Source of the DNA: Perkinsus olseni
Taxonomy: Eukaryota; Perkinsozoa; Perkinsida; Perkinsidae
NCBI GenBank assembly: GCA_013115135.1
Contig: JABANP010000061.1
Span: 62,001-126,000, forward strand
DNA length: 64,000 bases
Direction: 5' to 3'
Shown one piece after another: positions 46,908 to 57,559 of the stretch. The notes under the pieces were generated by a model. That model was given only the letters and a program-made list of their open reading frames with translations. It was not told where the DNA came from and searched no databases. The position numbers and the translations under genes are program-made. The first letter of the stretch is position 1. Each line of letters opens with the position of its first letter.

Positions 46908-49900
46908 TCATATTCCCATCCTTTGAACCAGTCTAGTAAGCATACTTGTCCTCCCCAGGCTCGTGAGGAAGTACGCCGGATACCGTATATATTTTGGTGA
47001 CCCTAAGACAGATTGCCTTTCCCTGTGGTGCCTCTTGCAGTGGAGAATCCGGTGCACCGTGTCATCAGGAACCCCTCCACATAAGTGGCAGACGCTGGAC
47101 TGACCTGGTGATGACCTGGCCAACAGCCGTCCACAACGTAGCAACCCAAAGACAGCCCTAAGCAAGGTCCGCCTCATTCTAAACCGTATCGCCTTTTTCA
47201 AGATGTCGAGATGACGCCGACACGTAATAAAGCTCCTTATAGTAACATTTTTGATCCCCTTCCAGCAACGATCCTTCACCTTGGTGAGTGATCCTCGCCT
47301 TATGGCGTCTCTCACCGAACTCGGGGGAACCTCAACCATAACCATTCGACCATGATATGCCCCATGCCGTGCCGCTAGGTCGGCCCGTATATTCCCATAG
47401 CACGTGCTATGCCCTCTGACCCATATGAGCCCAAGATTTTTCGATAAGACCTCTCTTCTTATATCCACCAGTAGACTGCTTTGTCGGGAACCAGCAATAG
47501 CTTGTATGACCGATCTAGAGTCAATCGCCAGCAGATATCGCTTGTCCATCCGAGAAGGGACAGATCTAGCCGCCATTAATATGGCGACCTCCTCGGCCTG
47601 GTCAATGCTGCAGTAGTCCGGTAGTTTGTAAGACGACCAAGCGATGGCCGCGTCCGACGAGTAGAAACCAGCTCCAACATGAGCGCAATTGCCATCACCG
47701 TATGGCCTCCTGCTGCCGTCAGTGTAGATGATGGCGTCAGGTTGCTCGAAACTTGTCGAATCTGGCCTTAGATAACCGCTGCTTACCTCCGTACCGTCAC
47801 CTATGTAAAACTGCTTTGGTTGTAGACCAATTTCAAACCGATCATGATTCCAGGACTCTGCTTGTTCAGGATAGCGACCCCCAACCACCTTAGACCACCA
47901 TTTCCGGATATCATAACCATTTTGTAGTTTCCAGGAACCGTATCTCATGCATAGCCTTTGATAAAGAGTCAGCTTGGCATCGCTCAGTAAGGCAGCTAAA
48001 TCCGGGTTGCCGGAAACCGGAATCCCGATGAGGATCTTCTCTAAACGGTGATGCAAAGAGTCTATACGACGCTTTACGCCTTTAAACATTAGTCTATCAC
48101 CCCAGCACTCAATCCCATAACCGAGAGTTGCCGCTACATGGGCACGAATCACCTCCCTTGCCTTGGGGGTGATCCTCACGACACCTTCTGGGCCAATCAA
48201 TCTACGACAGACTTCTGCTTCGACTCTTCCCCTTCTGATGGCTTCTTCTACATGCGGAGCCCATCTGCCACTCAAGTCAATACGCATTCCCAAAAAGGGA
48301 ATAGATCTCTTAACCACGATGCCAAAGCACTCGTCCTGAAGGTCGTTTGATAAGATAACACTCTTCTCCCTCGCCATAGATAAGCCAAAGGTGGGGAGTT
48401 CACGCTCTAAGGCCCTAACTATGTCCTTTATGGCTTCCTCGAGCTTCTCCTGACTGTCACAACCTATCAATATGATCATATCATCGGCATAAGAAATGGT
48501 CTTCACCAGCACGTCCTGCACAACCGCTCGGCTAGGGATGTCCATGACCAGAGCATGGAACAGCCTATAGATAACTGGTGATAGCACTCCTCCTTGAGGA
48601 GTGCCGCCTTTCGTCATGCACACCCGTATCCGGTCCTTGAAGTGACATCGTCGTCCATGGAGATAGCTGCCAACCAAATTTGCCAGAGCGGAAGATCCCG
48701 TGATCAACTTGACCGATTCACACATAGAGGTATGAAGGGCACCATTAAAGGCTCCTTTCATATCCACACTGAGAGCTGCCACATATTTCCCTTGTGATAA
48801 TAGGCCCCGTATGTGAACCGACACGTCCTCAACCGCAGTTGCTGTACTTCTTCCAACCGCATACCCATGAGATCTATGTAGGTGAATACCAGGATAGGTA
48901 TCAACGTCTGCCCGTCGCTCCAAAGAGCGAACAATCTCAGTCACACCCAGTTCCAGACATTTGGTTATACAGGAAGTCATACATATCGGCCTAAAGTCAT
49001 CAGCTGTACCCAAGTTTTTCCCTTTGGAGAGAAAAATTAGTCGACTGTCCTTCCCATAGTCCGCGAAGTAGGCATTAATAACCATAGAATGCAGAATACT
49101 CACCAGACCGTCCCAGAGAATGGGGCCACCAGCCTTAATGTCAGAGTAGACTATATCATCCAATCCAGCTGCGGTATCTTTCTTCTTGGATAGATACCCA
49201 TACGCTCTCCCCATGGCCTGGTCAGCCTCCGACAGGACCAGGTGGACGTCCTCGATGGTCATCGGGACCCTCCATTCGCCAATGTCATCTTGTTGCGGGG
49301 TGTGATGCTCTAGTACATCGTAGCCAGGCTGTAGGGCTGTACCGGTCCTTCCTTTCCTATGCCGTAATATCTTACCATATTCTTTTTCCTCCGAGATAGA
49401 CCTGAAAAACCAGTCTGACTTGTACCTACGAATCGCCTTATTATAGGCGTTTCTCAGCCTCTTGTAGTCAGCAACATTAGTAGCACTATTGGACCTGGAA
49501 AGACGACGTTGGGCCTTTCGAACCTGCCTTCGTAACCTGTCTAGATTCTCACCCCACCATGGAGGTGAGGAAGCCTTAACCACCAGCTTCTTTGAGCGGC
49601 AGTGAGCCTCTTTAGTCATTTTTATTATCTCGCTAGCCTCCCGAACCGCATCGTCAATTTGTGCCCTTGGCATATACCGAGTCAACTTGTCCCTCCAGCC
49701 CACCAAGTTATCTTGTAGATCCTTAGAGTAAAGCTTCTTATCTTTAATTTTCTTATAGTGCCGTTCGACACGCCTTTCATCAAGAGCAACCCAAACCTTC
49801 GCCTCGATCAGTAGGTGATCATAAGGACGTACATCTTCATGTGATACCCAGTTCTCCACCACAACACCACCAGCGGTGAGCATAAGGTCTATCGAGGAAC

Positions 49901-50501
49901 ATTGGTGACCCAATATTCCTGCACCCTGTACCGGTCTGATAAACGTATACGAGTTAACGTCATTATGACATACCACTCCATTATAATCAATCCATTCCTC
50001 CAGAACTCTGCCCCTTGCGGCTTGGGCCGAGTCGTGCTTAAAAAGACCAGTGCTCCACCTATAGCTGTAGGAATTCGAGTCGCATAATATAACCAGACGA
50101 CCGCCGTAGGCCTCAATGACATCAGACCAGGATCGGAGAGTCTCAGAGATATCAATGTTAATATCACAATAAGTTGCCAGCCACCAGATACCACACACAT
50201 AGGCACCACAACAGTCCTGGCGAGAGAAGGTATCATCAACATCCAGATCCTTTCTTATGAGTATCAGAGCCCTGCCACTGGTAGATTTAACCTCTTTGAA
50301 GTAATCGTACCATTGAGTATCAAGTCGGCCAGGCTCACAGATAACCATTATGGAGGGAAGTGCCCCACCACGATCAACAGTATAGAAGTCTAGTAGCATT
50401 CTACCACCTACTAGGGTCTTTCCAATATTACAGTAGGCCACATCCAAGGAGGAGAGCGATTCTCCAGCACCAGCCTCATCATGCCGAGACCCGCTATTCA
50501 T
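46908..50501 (-). CDS. retrotransposon ORF2: endonuclease-reverse transcriptase-RNase H
   Basis: 1197 aa from ATG 50501; that ATG overlaps the ORF1 stop in ATGAATAG, suggesting stop-restart or a -1 coupled translation. N-terminal APE-like endonuclease: LVILCDSNSYSYRWS, SSIDLMLTAGG, PYDHLLIEA. Reverse transcriptase in the middle: FRPICMTSCITKCLE, LSVDMKGAFNG, TKGGTPQGGVLSP and catalytic SYADDMIIL. RNase H: AIIYTDGSRR, DQAEEVAIL, LLAIDSRSVIQ, IRADLAARHG. C-terminal zinc finger VCHLCGGVPDDTVHRILHC. The frame is open 16 codons upstream of the ATG to 50549. It reverse-transcribes the element RNA at a nicked target. Confidence 0.92.
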   Translation of the reverse strand: MNSGSRHDEAGAGESLSSLDVAYCNIGKTLVGGRMLLDFYTVDRGGALPSIMVICEPGRLDTQWYDYFKEVKSTSGRALILIRKDLDVDDTFSRQDCCGAYVCGIWWLATYCDINIDISETLRSWSDVIEAYGGRLVILCDSNSYSYRWSTGLFKHDSAQAARGRVLEEWIDYNGVVCHNDVNSYTFIRPVQGAGILGHQCSSIDLMLTAGGVVVENWVSHEDVRPYDHLLIEAKVWVALDERRVERHYKKIKDKKLYSKDLQDNLVGWRDKLTRYMPRAQIDDAVREASEIIKMTKEAHCRSKKLVVKASSPPWWGENLDRLRRQVRKAQRRLSRSNSATNVADYKRLRNAYNKAIRRYKSDWFFRSISEEKEYGKILRHRKGRTGTALQPGYDVLEHHTPQQDDIGEWRVPMTIEDVHLVLSEADQAMGRAYGYLSKKKDTAAGLDDIVYSDIKAGGPILWDGLVSILHSMVINAYFADYGKDSRLIFLSKGKNLGTADDFRPICMTSCITKCLELGVTEIVRSLERRADVDTYPGIHLHRSHGYAVGRSTATAVEDVSVHIRGLLSQGKYVAALSVDMKGAFNGALHTSMCESVKLITGSSALANLVGSYLHGRRCHFKDRIRVCMTKGGTPQGGVLSPVIYRLFHALVMDIPSRAVVQDVLVKTISYADDMIILIGCDSQEKLEEAIKDIVRALERELPTFGLSMAREKSVILSNDLQDECFGIVVKRSIPFLGMRIDLSGRWAPHVEEAIRRGRVEAEVCRRLIGPEGVVRITPKAREVIRAHVAATLGYGIECWGDRLMFKGVKRRIDSLHHRLEKILIGIPVSGNPDLAALLSDAKLTLYQRLCMRYGSWKLQNGYDIRKWWSKVVGGRYPEQAESWNHDRFEIGLQPKQFYIGDGTEVSSGYLRPDSTSFEQPDAIIYTDGSRRPYGDGNCAHVGAGFYSSDAAIAWSSYKLPDYCSIDQAEEVAILMAARSVPSRMDKRYLLAIDSRSVIQAIAGSRQSSLLVDIRREVLSKNLGLIWVRGHSTCYGNIRADLAARHGAYHGRMVMVEVPPSSVRDAIRRGSLTKVKDRCWKGIKNVTIRSFITCRRHLDILKKAIRFRMRRTLLRAVFGLLRCGRLLARSSPGQSSVCHLCGGVPDDTVHRILHCKRHHRERQSVLGSPKYIRYPAYFLTSLGRTSMLTRLVQRMGI

Positions 50502-51966
50502 TTTGTGCCACTTGACCGTCAACCTCTCTCCTTGCAGATTTGATCTCACACCTGCCTAAGTCAAAGGGGCCATGGCCACCTTTTTGGCAGAATTTACAGT
50601 AAGCCTTCTCGATGTAAGTCGAGCCGGCCTTGTCACAGTCGTTGGCCACATGGTTCTCACTGCTGCAGATTCGGCATATCTGAGGCTGGTCACAAGACCG
50701 ATGATCATGACGAGCATCACGGCTGCCGCACTTATAGCATAGAGACCGATAGATCACCGGAATAGGTCTCACTCTCACACAGTCGAGGTACACCCGGTCC
50801 GGTAAATTCTTCCAGATATTAAACGCTAGTCTTAGAAAAACAACGTTACTGGTCATACGCAGAACCCTGATAGCATCATCGGCCGCCTCGATACCATTCA
50901 AATCCTTGAAGTCTTTGATGAGCCTTTCTCCGTCTCCAGAGTCATAACCATGGCCGATCAGCTTGATGTCCTTCATTCTTGGTAGGTCTTTATGGCAGTC
51001 CCACACCGCTCCTTTCTCCTTGCTGAGGAATTCCAGAACCTTATCCCTCTCTTGAGGAGTTATACAACCCACACCAACACCTCGAGAGGTTTGGAACAGA
51101 TCCACTTTAAAGCCGCGACCCCTTAGGGTCGCAAACACTTCCTCCTTCTTGATCACCGGTATAGCACATTCCACATCTGTGCTTCTCCTAGCCACATCAA
51201 TGGCCCGTGAGGTCCTTAGCCGCCATCCCCTATCAACCACCATGACCACGAAGTCGTTTTTCCTCTTAATAGATCCTTCCCTATTTACAGGGGATCCAGC
51301 TTGCTGAGTAACCCGTGGTCCTTGTGGAGAATTACGTCTTCGCCGATTTCTTGTATTCACCCAACCACCAGGAGCTCCGCCATCATTACGATCTGCAAAC
51401 CTCGCAAGTTCAACCTCGACCTCCTCGGCCGCACCAGATGATAGCGACACAAAGTCGATGTCCTCAACTTGTGATAACCTTCGCCTGTTGCGATAGTTGT
51501 TAGAGCCATTCTCCGGACGATCAACCACATCAGTACTCTGATCAGTCCTAGATCTAGCTAGAGCTAATTCTACTTCTAGCTTAGCAATCTTATCATGTAG
51601 ACTACCTACCTCACTATCGAGAATTTTACATTTATCTATACCCTCGCCAAGGCGAATGGAAAGTTCAAGAACGAAGGATAATAGAATATTACCCGATACA
51701 CGACTCAACTTATCTGTCGCCAAGTTCCTATCGATCACTGCTTTGGTGGAGTGGATGATGTTCCAAACGTCCTTGACTTCCCAAGGGAGACTAGGGAGTC
51801 CGGTTTTCTCCCTGAGAGCCTCTGGAGGCAGCTTCTTGATGGCTTCGCAGGCTTCGACGACGGACTTCTTAAGCTGCTTGTCAGAGTCTTCTCCTTCGAA
51901 GGTCTGGGGACGTCTCCATGCAGGGCAGATGTCGGGAGGGGTGCGAGGGGGGGTTGGAGCGACCAT
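50494..51966 (-). CDS. retrotransposon ORF1: gag-like RNA-binding protein
   Basis: 490 aa from ATG 51966 (MVAPTPPRTPPDICPAWRRP). A helical middle (LHDKIAKLEVELALARSR) is followed by a basic linker (NTRNRRRRNSPQG) and three Cys-rich knuckles near the C-terminus: CYKCGSRDARHDHRSC, CRICSSENHVANDC and CKFCQKGGHGPFDLGRC. Such proteins bind the element RNA and form the RNP. The open frame continues upstream of the ATG through the T2 repeat to 52749, because the Arg/Gln/Leu frame of the repeat is stop-free; I treat that extension as chance. Confidence 0.88.
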   Translation of the reverse strand: MVAPTPPRTPPDICPAWRRPQTFEGEDSDKQLKKSVVEACEAIKKLPPEALREKTGLPSLPWEVKDVWNIIHSTKAVIDRNLATDKLSRVSGNILLSFVLELSIRLGEGIDKCKILDSEVGSLHDKIAKLEVELALARSRTDQSTDVVDRPENGSNNYRNRRRLSQVEDIDFVSLSSGAAEEVEVELARFADRNDGGAPGGWVNTRNRRRRNSPQGPRVTQQAGSPVNREGSIKRKNDFVVMVVDRGWRLRTSRAIDVARRSTDVECAIPVIKKEEVFATLRGRGFKVDLFQTSRGVGVGCITPQERDKVLEFLSKEKGAVWDCHKDLPRMKDIKLIGHGYDSGDGERLIKDFKDLNGIEAADDAIRVLRMTSNVVFLRLAFNIWKNLPDRVYLDCVRVRPIPVIYRSLCYKCGSRDARHDHRSCDQPQICRICSSENHVANDCDKAGSTYIEKAYCKFCQKGGHGPFDLGRCEIKSARREVDGQVAQNE

Positions 51967-51990
51967 TGAGAAAACAAAATCAACTACCTT

Positions 51991-52660
51991 GATACTTCGT
52001 CGTTGTGGGGCGAGGAGGATACTTCGTCGTTGTGGGGCGAGGAGGATACTTCGTCGTTGTGGTAGTCGTTGGACACGGTGGCCGAGTCGGGCACGGTGTA
52101 GTCGTTGGGCACGGTGGCCGTGTCGGGCACGGTGTAGTTGTCGGGCAAGGAGGATACTTCGTCGTTGTGGTTGTAGTCGTCGTCGTTGTAGTAGTCGTGG
52201 TCGTTGTTGTTGTTGTCGTTGTTGTTGTAGTCGTGGTCGTCGTCGTTGTCCTTGTTGTTGTAGTAGTCGTGGTCGTTGTGGTTGTAGTCGTTGTTGTAGT
52301 AGTCGTTGTAGTCGTTGTTGTAGTAGTCGTTGTTGTAGTAGTCGTAGTCGTAGTCGTGGTCGTTGTCGTTGTCGTTGTCGTTGTAGTAGTAGTAGTCGTG
52401 GTCGTGGTGGTCGTCGTTGTAGTCGTTGTTGTTGTAGTCGTGGTCGTCGTCGTCGTTGTTGTTGTAGTAGTCGTCGTCGTTGTAGTGGTAGGTGTGGTAG
52501 TCGTTGTTGTAGTCGTCGTCGTGGTCGTCGTCGTTGTGGTAGTCGTCGTCGTAGTCGTTGTGGTGGTGGTCGTAGGGCAAGGTGGCTGTGTCGGGCACGG
52601 TGTCGTCGTAGGGCAAGGTGGCTGTGTCGGACACGGGGTAGTTGTCGGAAAAGGTGGCTG
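51991..52660. repeat. minisatellite of T2 coding region
   Basis: Degenerate 9-mers of GTTGTAGTC type plus longer units with GGCACGGTG and GGCAAGGTGGCTGTG. On the minus strand all three frames are open across it. Confidence 0.8.
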
Positions 52661-53845
52661 GGTCGGGATGAATTGTCGTCGTACCTCCTGGACAGGGTAC
52701 TGGTACAGTGCCTTTGTCCGAACAATTGTGAACTCCGTCGAAGAAGCAAACGTCATCTGGCCGGGACGGGCCATATATATAATATCTGGGAGAGAAGGGA
52801 AGATGAATCTCCCGAGGGGAGACTACAGACTTACAGGCCTTGGCAAACGGGAGGATGCTGCCATGACTTGCAATAAGACGCGCTGCAAAAAGGAGTGTTG
52901 GAGCAGATTTCCTGACAGCTTGCCTGAGAAACGAAACGCGATCGAGGAGAATCACGGCCATAACCGAACGAACGGGGAGGGGGACGAGTAAGCAGACGAT
53001 GGGGAGCCTGTCCGTTATAGCGAATGATGGAATGTAGGGTTGTGATGGCCAATCTTACCGGAGCGGAATTGCCGAAGTTTCGAGCGGCACCGCCGAGCAG
53101 TAGACTCGAAAGGGTCGCTAGAAAGAAAAGCCGAACCATTAGGTTAGAGAGTCCACCGCAGAGTGTGAGGAGGAGCGGTGGTTATCAGACCTGCCCATCA
53201 GCCTCGAGACATGCCAGCGATGTGTTGGTCGACGGAGGCATGAGCCTCAAGCGGACCTCTCAGAGCCCCTCCGTTTGCTCCCCGTCCTCGTCCAGAAAGT
53301 TCTTCATATGCGACGTTACTGGGTTTCAGGGTTGCCCCCGCGCGCTGCGTGACGGCGAGTATCGATCAAGCCAGCTTTGTCCCATATCGGGCGAGCGCTT
53401 CCACGGGTTCATAACTATCGGCGAGGCACCACAACCATAACCAAGCTGCGAGGGTAGCCGCTCTCGGCTCCTCACACTAAATGAGAGGTAGAGAAGATAA
53501 CCTCACGATGGTGCACTCAGGAGCACACACTCATATGAGCATACTGCCACTTGCAGATTGCCACAATCGCCGGCCCTGTGCACGCGTACCATCATACCGC
53601 GTACGGGAACCAACACCCCAGAGGAGATGAGATCGGTCGATAAGATCAAACGTGAAGATCCGTAGTTTTGGCATACTGATAAGAGAACTGAAGAACGCTG
53701 GCGCACCATCGCCGCTGTCCCGACCCCCCACAACACACACGTCCCTCCCAGGTAGAGTAGGGCTGGCGCTAAGCTAAAGCTATAAAGATTATCTACTACG
53801 ATCAAGTTGCATCAGGCCTTCTAAAGCGTTTCCGTGCTAATATTT

Positions 53846-54258
53846 CTACTGCAGTGCTATTTTAATGGACAGATCACTAACAGAACACTCGGGCCTGATG
53901 GAGAAGACGGTGGAAACCAGCGTGGACCACTCTGCTCCTGCCGATTTGTCTCCATGGACAGGTGATAACGCTTCGGATAGCGGAGGGGCAGTGAAGCAGA
54001 TCTCGTGCTGTCCAATCTCGGAGGGCATGGATGCAGAAACTCCAGGGAAAGTGTGGCTAGACTCTAGCCACACTTCCCAGCATTACTGCTACAAGCCATT
54101 GGTGACCGGAGATGCCCGGTGTCACCAGGCTGGTGATACAAGACACTTTGGACGAAAAGGTGAACCATGCAGGTACTATCTGCCAGCGAGCGGTCTTGAC
54201 TAAGCCTCAGTGACTGCGGCCAGCCAAGGCACAACGACGGGTTAACTGTTGTTTCCAT
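53846..54258 (-). other. conserved array segment U, copy B
   Basis: Counterpart of 42600-42990 (MWLESSHTFPGVSASMPSEI; LYHQPGDTGHLRSPMAC upstream). Lies just upstream of T2 and adjoins the integrase relic at 54290. Confidence 0.35.
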
Positions 54259-54289
54259 GGCTGAGAGGATGAGCGCACACTAGTGGCAC

Positions 54290-54700
54290 TCCATCGGCGT
54301 CCATCAAAACACCACGGTCATTGCCTCTATACCTACCTGCCTCTACTGCTGTGCTCGGGGGGGGGCGGAGACTGTTGGTGGACGGTAGCCGAAGACCCAG
54401 AAGAAGCACAGGAGGCTGAAGGCGAGAGTTCACCGAATGCCGTGGACCCGACACCGTCGAAAGAAGTTGAGATGATCTAGTGTGCAATCGAGGTCGCCCG
54501 TGGCTCCCAAAGATCATCCGAGATCGGTTGATTTCGGGAGCTCATGAAGCTCATCTACACATCGGTCTTCCGGCTACCGTAGTTGCGCTGAAGAAGCACT
54601 ACGGCTTTCCCAATGTTGAGAAGGAAGTTGCCGGCATGCTCGATCAATGCCGGTCAGAGGTGTCGAGAACGTCAACGACCAGTGAGAATTTATTTATCTA
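54290..54700 (+). pseudogene. LTR-type integrase relic 1 (zinc-binding domain)
   Basis: Plus-strand fragment. The stretch RDRLISGAHEAHLHIG, then VALKKHYGFPNVEKEVAGML and QCRS matches the His2Cys2 N-terminal domain of retroviral/Ty3-type integrases, though the second Cys is replaced. It is preceded by an acidic linker (EDPEEAQEAEGE) with a stop at 54478 and loses homology after about 54690. The same block is repeated at 60170-60560. Confidence 0.65.
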
Positions 54701-54914
54701 TCTAATAGATAGTATCTATAAACTACATACTTGGAACTCTATGTTGTGAGTTCACAAGCTGACAGACTGTCAGCTCCTAGCTGCGAGTAGAAGAAGGAAG
54801 CAGAGGAACGCGAAGCATGAAGGAAATCGAACGAGGGGGATGACGGGGTTAAAAACTGTATGACGACAAACACCACCGGAACAGTTCAGACGAAACTGCA
54901 GTACAGTTCACAGT

Positions 54915-54965
54915 AACTCGAGACTCTTTGCCGTCATAATTTTCGACGGCAAAGAATCTCGAGTT
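54915..54965. repeat. near-perfect hairpin, 21-bp arms
   Basis: AACTCGAGACTCTTTGCCGTC (54915-54935) and its reverse complement at 54945-54965 differ at one position, with a 9-nt loop. Confidence 0.8.
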
Positions 54966-56231
54966 GTCTTGATTCCGTCATAAGGATGGCCAAGGATCGA
55001 CATCAAACTACCGTGCACCATCACGACCCGAAGGTTGGCGTTCAATTTGGTTCACAGTTCGCTCACCGAGAAGAAATCGAGTGACCATGTGTTTGCGGAC
55101 TAGCACTGGGTCCTCTCTCCCGCCGGGACTTCCGCACACTCTTCTACGTGGTCATTCAACTTCTGTTCACCCGAGGCACGAAGAGGAGACTCCCATCAGC
55201 TCATCTCCGACGCTGCCGCGAGTAGAATGGAGATGTAAGTTCGATGTGTTTACCAGGATTAGTATAAACCTACCCGATAAACGCACCAAGCCCAACGAAG
55301 AATGTTTCTCATCAGCAATGGGTGCAAGTCAAATCGGCAGCCATCATCTACAGGAGCTGCACTGTGTTTGTGGAGAAGCATGATTCAACAGCCATGATGC
55401 ATCGGCAAGGCGCCGTCTGAGCTAGCCTGCAGCCCTGCTGGGCGTTTCTAGTAGATAGATTCCAAAACTCACGAGATGGATCTCGAGAAATTCGATCTCA
55501 CGAGAGCGACTACGCGAGACCACTCGTGACAGACGTGAGCCTTCTACCAACAAGTGAATCACGAGGATTCTCTGATTCCCTTCTGGTGATGCTAGCACAT
55601 CTCATTACTCACTTCGGCGACTGGGAGCCCCAGTGCTCCCGTCGATGCCACCGACTCACCATGGGCCCGGCTCAACATAAGGTATGATCTAACCATACTG
55701 CCATTCACAGCGAGCAGCAATCAATGACGCCGTCGGGATGATGATGAGGTTGGGGAATCTCGGAAAACACCAAGCACGGAGGCCCTCCAGAAATTGAAGA
55801 AAATCCTTCCAGACACTCGTAGGCTGCCGACTCATCTCGTATTCGGCGACCCATCGGGACCGACATTCGAGTGACAGATTTGTCATGGTTGAGAGCAGCA
55901 CCAAGTCTATTCCTCTCCATACCATGCACTCTTTAAGCAACGCACATTACGTACGCGTTTCCGGAAAACAATTACGTACTCGACAATAAGGAATGAAATG
56001 AATGAAAGTGGATACCCCCACTGCTAGCGGCCAAATGGTGTCAGCCCGCAGCCTTGGGCGAGATTTTGGGAAACTTGGCGGGTATAATCTTACAGCGACG
56101 GAAAGACTCATGAAAAATGATGAGCTTGAAAAAAGTGGCAACTTGAGCTCACGAGAAGGACTGGAGCGCAGGGCTCAGCATCACTGCCCTGGCGACTGGA
56201 ACTATTATCAGTCATTCCGAAGCATACGAAA
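54966..56231. other. array spacer X, copy C
   Basis: The part from about 55690 resembles 62320-62916 (e.g. the frame SRQPTSVWKDFLQFLEGL on the minus strand in both). No ALG14 copy is present in this unit. A 100-codon plus frame (55081-55383) has no support. Confidence 0.4.
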
Positions 56232-57559
56232 TCAAATAGGACACGGTGTAGTCGTTGGGCACGGTGGCTGAGTCGGGCACGGCGTAGTCGTTGGGCACGG
56301 TGGCAGAGTCGGGCACGGTGTAGTCGTTGGACACGGTGGCTGAGTCGGGCACGGTGTAGTTGTCGGACACGGCGGATACGTGGATGACGTTGTCATTGTG
56401 GTTGTAGTTGTTGTAGTAGTCGTTGTTGTGGTCGTTGGGCACGGTGTAGTCGTTGGACACGGTGGCTGAGTCGGGCACGGTGTAGTCGTTGGACACGGTG
56501 GCTGAGTCGGGCACGGTGTAGTCGTTGGGCACGGTGGCTGAGTCGGGCACGGTGTAGTCGTTGGGCACGGTGGCTGAGTCGGGCACGGTGTAGTCGTTGG
56601 ACACGGTGGCTGAGTCGGGCACGGTGTAGTCGTTGGGCACGGTCTAGTCGTTGGGCACGGTGTAGTCGTTGGGCACGGTGGCTGAGTCGGGCACGGTGTA
56701 GTCGTTGGACACGGTGGCTGAGTCGGGCACGGTGTAGTCGTTGGGCACGGCGGATACGTGGATGACGTTGTCGTTGTGGTGGTAGTCGTAGTCGTTGGGC
56801 ACGGTGTAGTCGTTGGACAGGGAGAATATTTCGTTGTTGCTGTAGTCGTTGTGGTTGTAGTCGTTGTTGTTGTAGTCGTTTTTGTTGTAGTCGTCGATGT
56901 GGTCGTCGTAGGGCACGGCGGCTGGGTCGGGCAAGGGGTAGTTGTCGGACAAGGCGGCTGTGTCGGGCACGGAGTAGTCGTAGTCGTTGTGGTAGTCGTA
57001 GGGCACGGCGGCTGTGTCGGGCACGGTGTCGTCGTAGGGCAAGGTGGCTGTGTCGGGCACGGGGTTGTTGTTGGACACGGTGGCTGGGTGGGATGAATTG
57101 TTGTCGTACCTCCTGGACAGGGTACAGGATATTTGTCCGGACATTCGTGATTCGGATCTCCGTTGAAGAAGCACACGTCATCTGGCCGGGACGGGCCATA
57201 TTTGTAATATCTGGGAGAGAAGGGAAGATAAATCTCCAAGGGATGACTACAGACTCACAGGCCTTGGCAAACGGGAGGAAACTGCCATGACTTGCAATAA
57301 GACGCGCCGCATGTAGGAAGGTCGGAGCATATTTCCTGACAGCTTGCCTGAGAAACGAAACGCGATCAAGGAGAATCACCGCCACAACCGAATGAAGGGG
57401 GGGGCGAGTAAGCAGACGATGGGGAGCCAGTCCGTTATAGCGAATGATGGAATGTAGGGTTGTGATCGCCAATCTTACCGGAGCGGAATTGCCGAAGTTT
57501 CGAGCGGCACCGCCGAGCAGTAGACTCGAAAGGGTCGCTAGAAAGAAAAGCCGAACCAT
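56232..57559 (-). CDS. secreted Thr/Pro-rich mucin-like protein T3
   Basis: Three exons with verified phases: 57479-57559 (27 codons, signal peptide MVRLFFLATLSSLLLGGAAR), 57259-57347 (Cys-rich head SCQEICSDLPTCGASYCKSW) and 56232-57210; 1149 nt in total, 382 aa. After YGPSRPDDVCFFNG and CPDKYPVPCPGGTTTIHP the tail consists of PPCPTTTPCPTQ units and runs of Thr (TTTTTTTTTTTTT). It ends at the TGA 56232-56234. Regularly spaced Cys and dense Thr predict a disulfide-linked, O-glycosylated extracellular protein. This is the only family member in the window whose head and Thr-rich repeat are in one frame, so it is likely the ancestral form. Confidence 0.82.

Larger units (their letters stand above)
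46785..51990 (-). mobile_element. non-LTR retrotransposon, apparently full-length, two ORFs
   Basis: A 5.2-kb LINE oriented minus. The 5' leader before ORF1 is only about 24 nt, and the 3' UTR is about 120 nt ending in a (CA)n run (46785-46799) instead of poly(A). ORF1 is gag-like with CCHC knuckles; ORF2 has endonuclease, reverse transcriptase and RNase H domains. Domain order (APE-type endonuclease N-terminal, RNase H C-terminal) places it with the I/R1/LOA group of non-LTR elements. Both ORFs are intact, so it is young and possibly active. It lies in the repeat tract of T2. Confidence 0.9.
46506..53139 (-). pseudogene. secreted repeat gene T2, interrupted by a non-LTR retrotransposon
   Basis: Exon 1 53059-53139 (same signal peptide as T1), exon 2 52835-52923 (SCQEICSNTPFCSASYCKSW), exon 3 from 52785: CSDKGTVPVPCPGGTTTIHP, then an extra base (about 52671) shifts the tract into the Asp/Tyr/Asn frame (DPATFSDNYPVSDTATLPYD). 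The frame runs through the repeat to 51991 and ends at a TAG supplied by the first bases of the retrotransposon (51984-51986). The rest of the repeat and the homologous 3' end continue at 46506-46773 beyond the element. So the ancestral gene is split; a truncated secreted protein of about 310 aa could still be made. Confidence 0.72.
43030..54260. repeat. tandem array unit B (with retrotransposon insertion)
   Basis: Direct repeat of unit A in the same orientation: fragment of the tail-anchored-type gene, ALG14-B, spacer X, T2 and segment U. It is longer than unit A because a 5.2-kb non-LTR element sits in T2. Confidence 0.75.
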
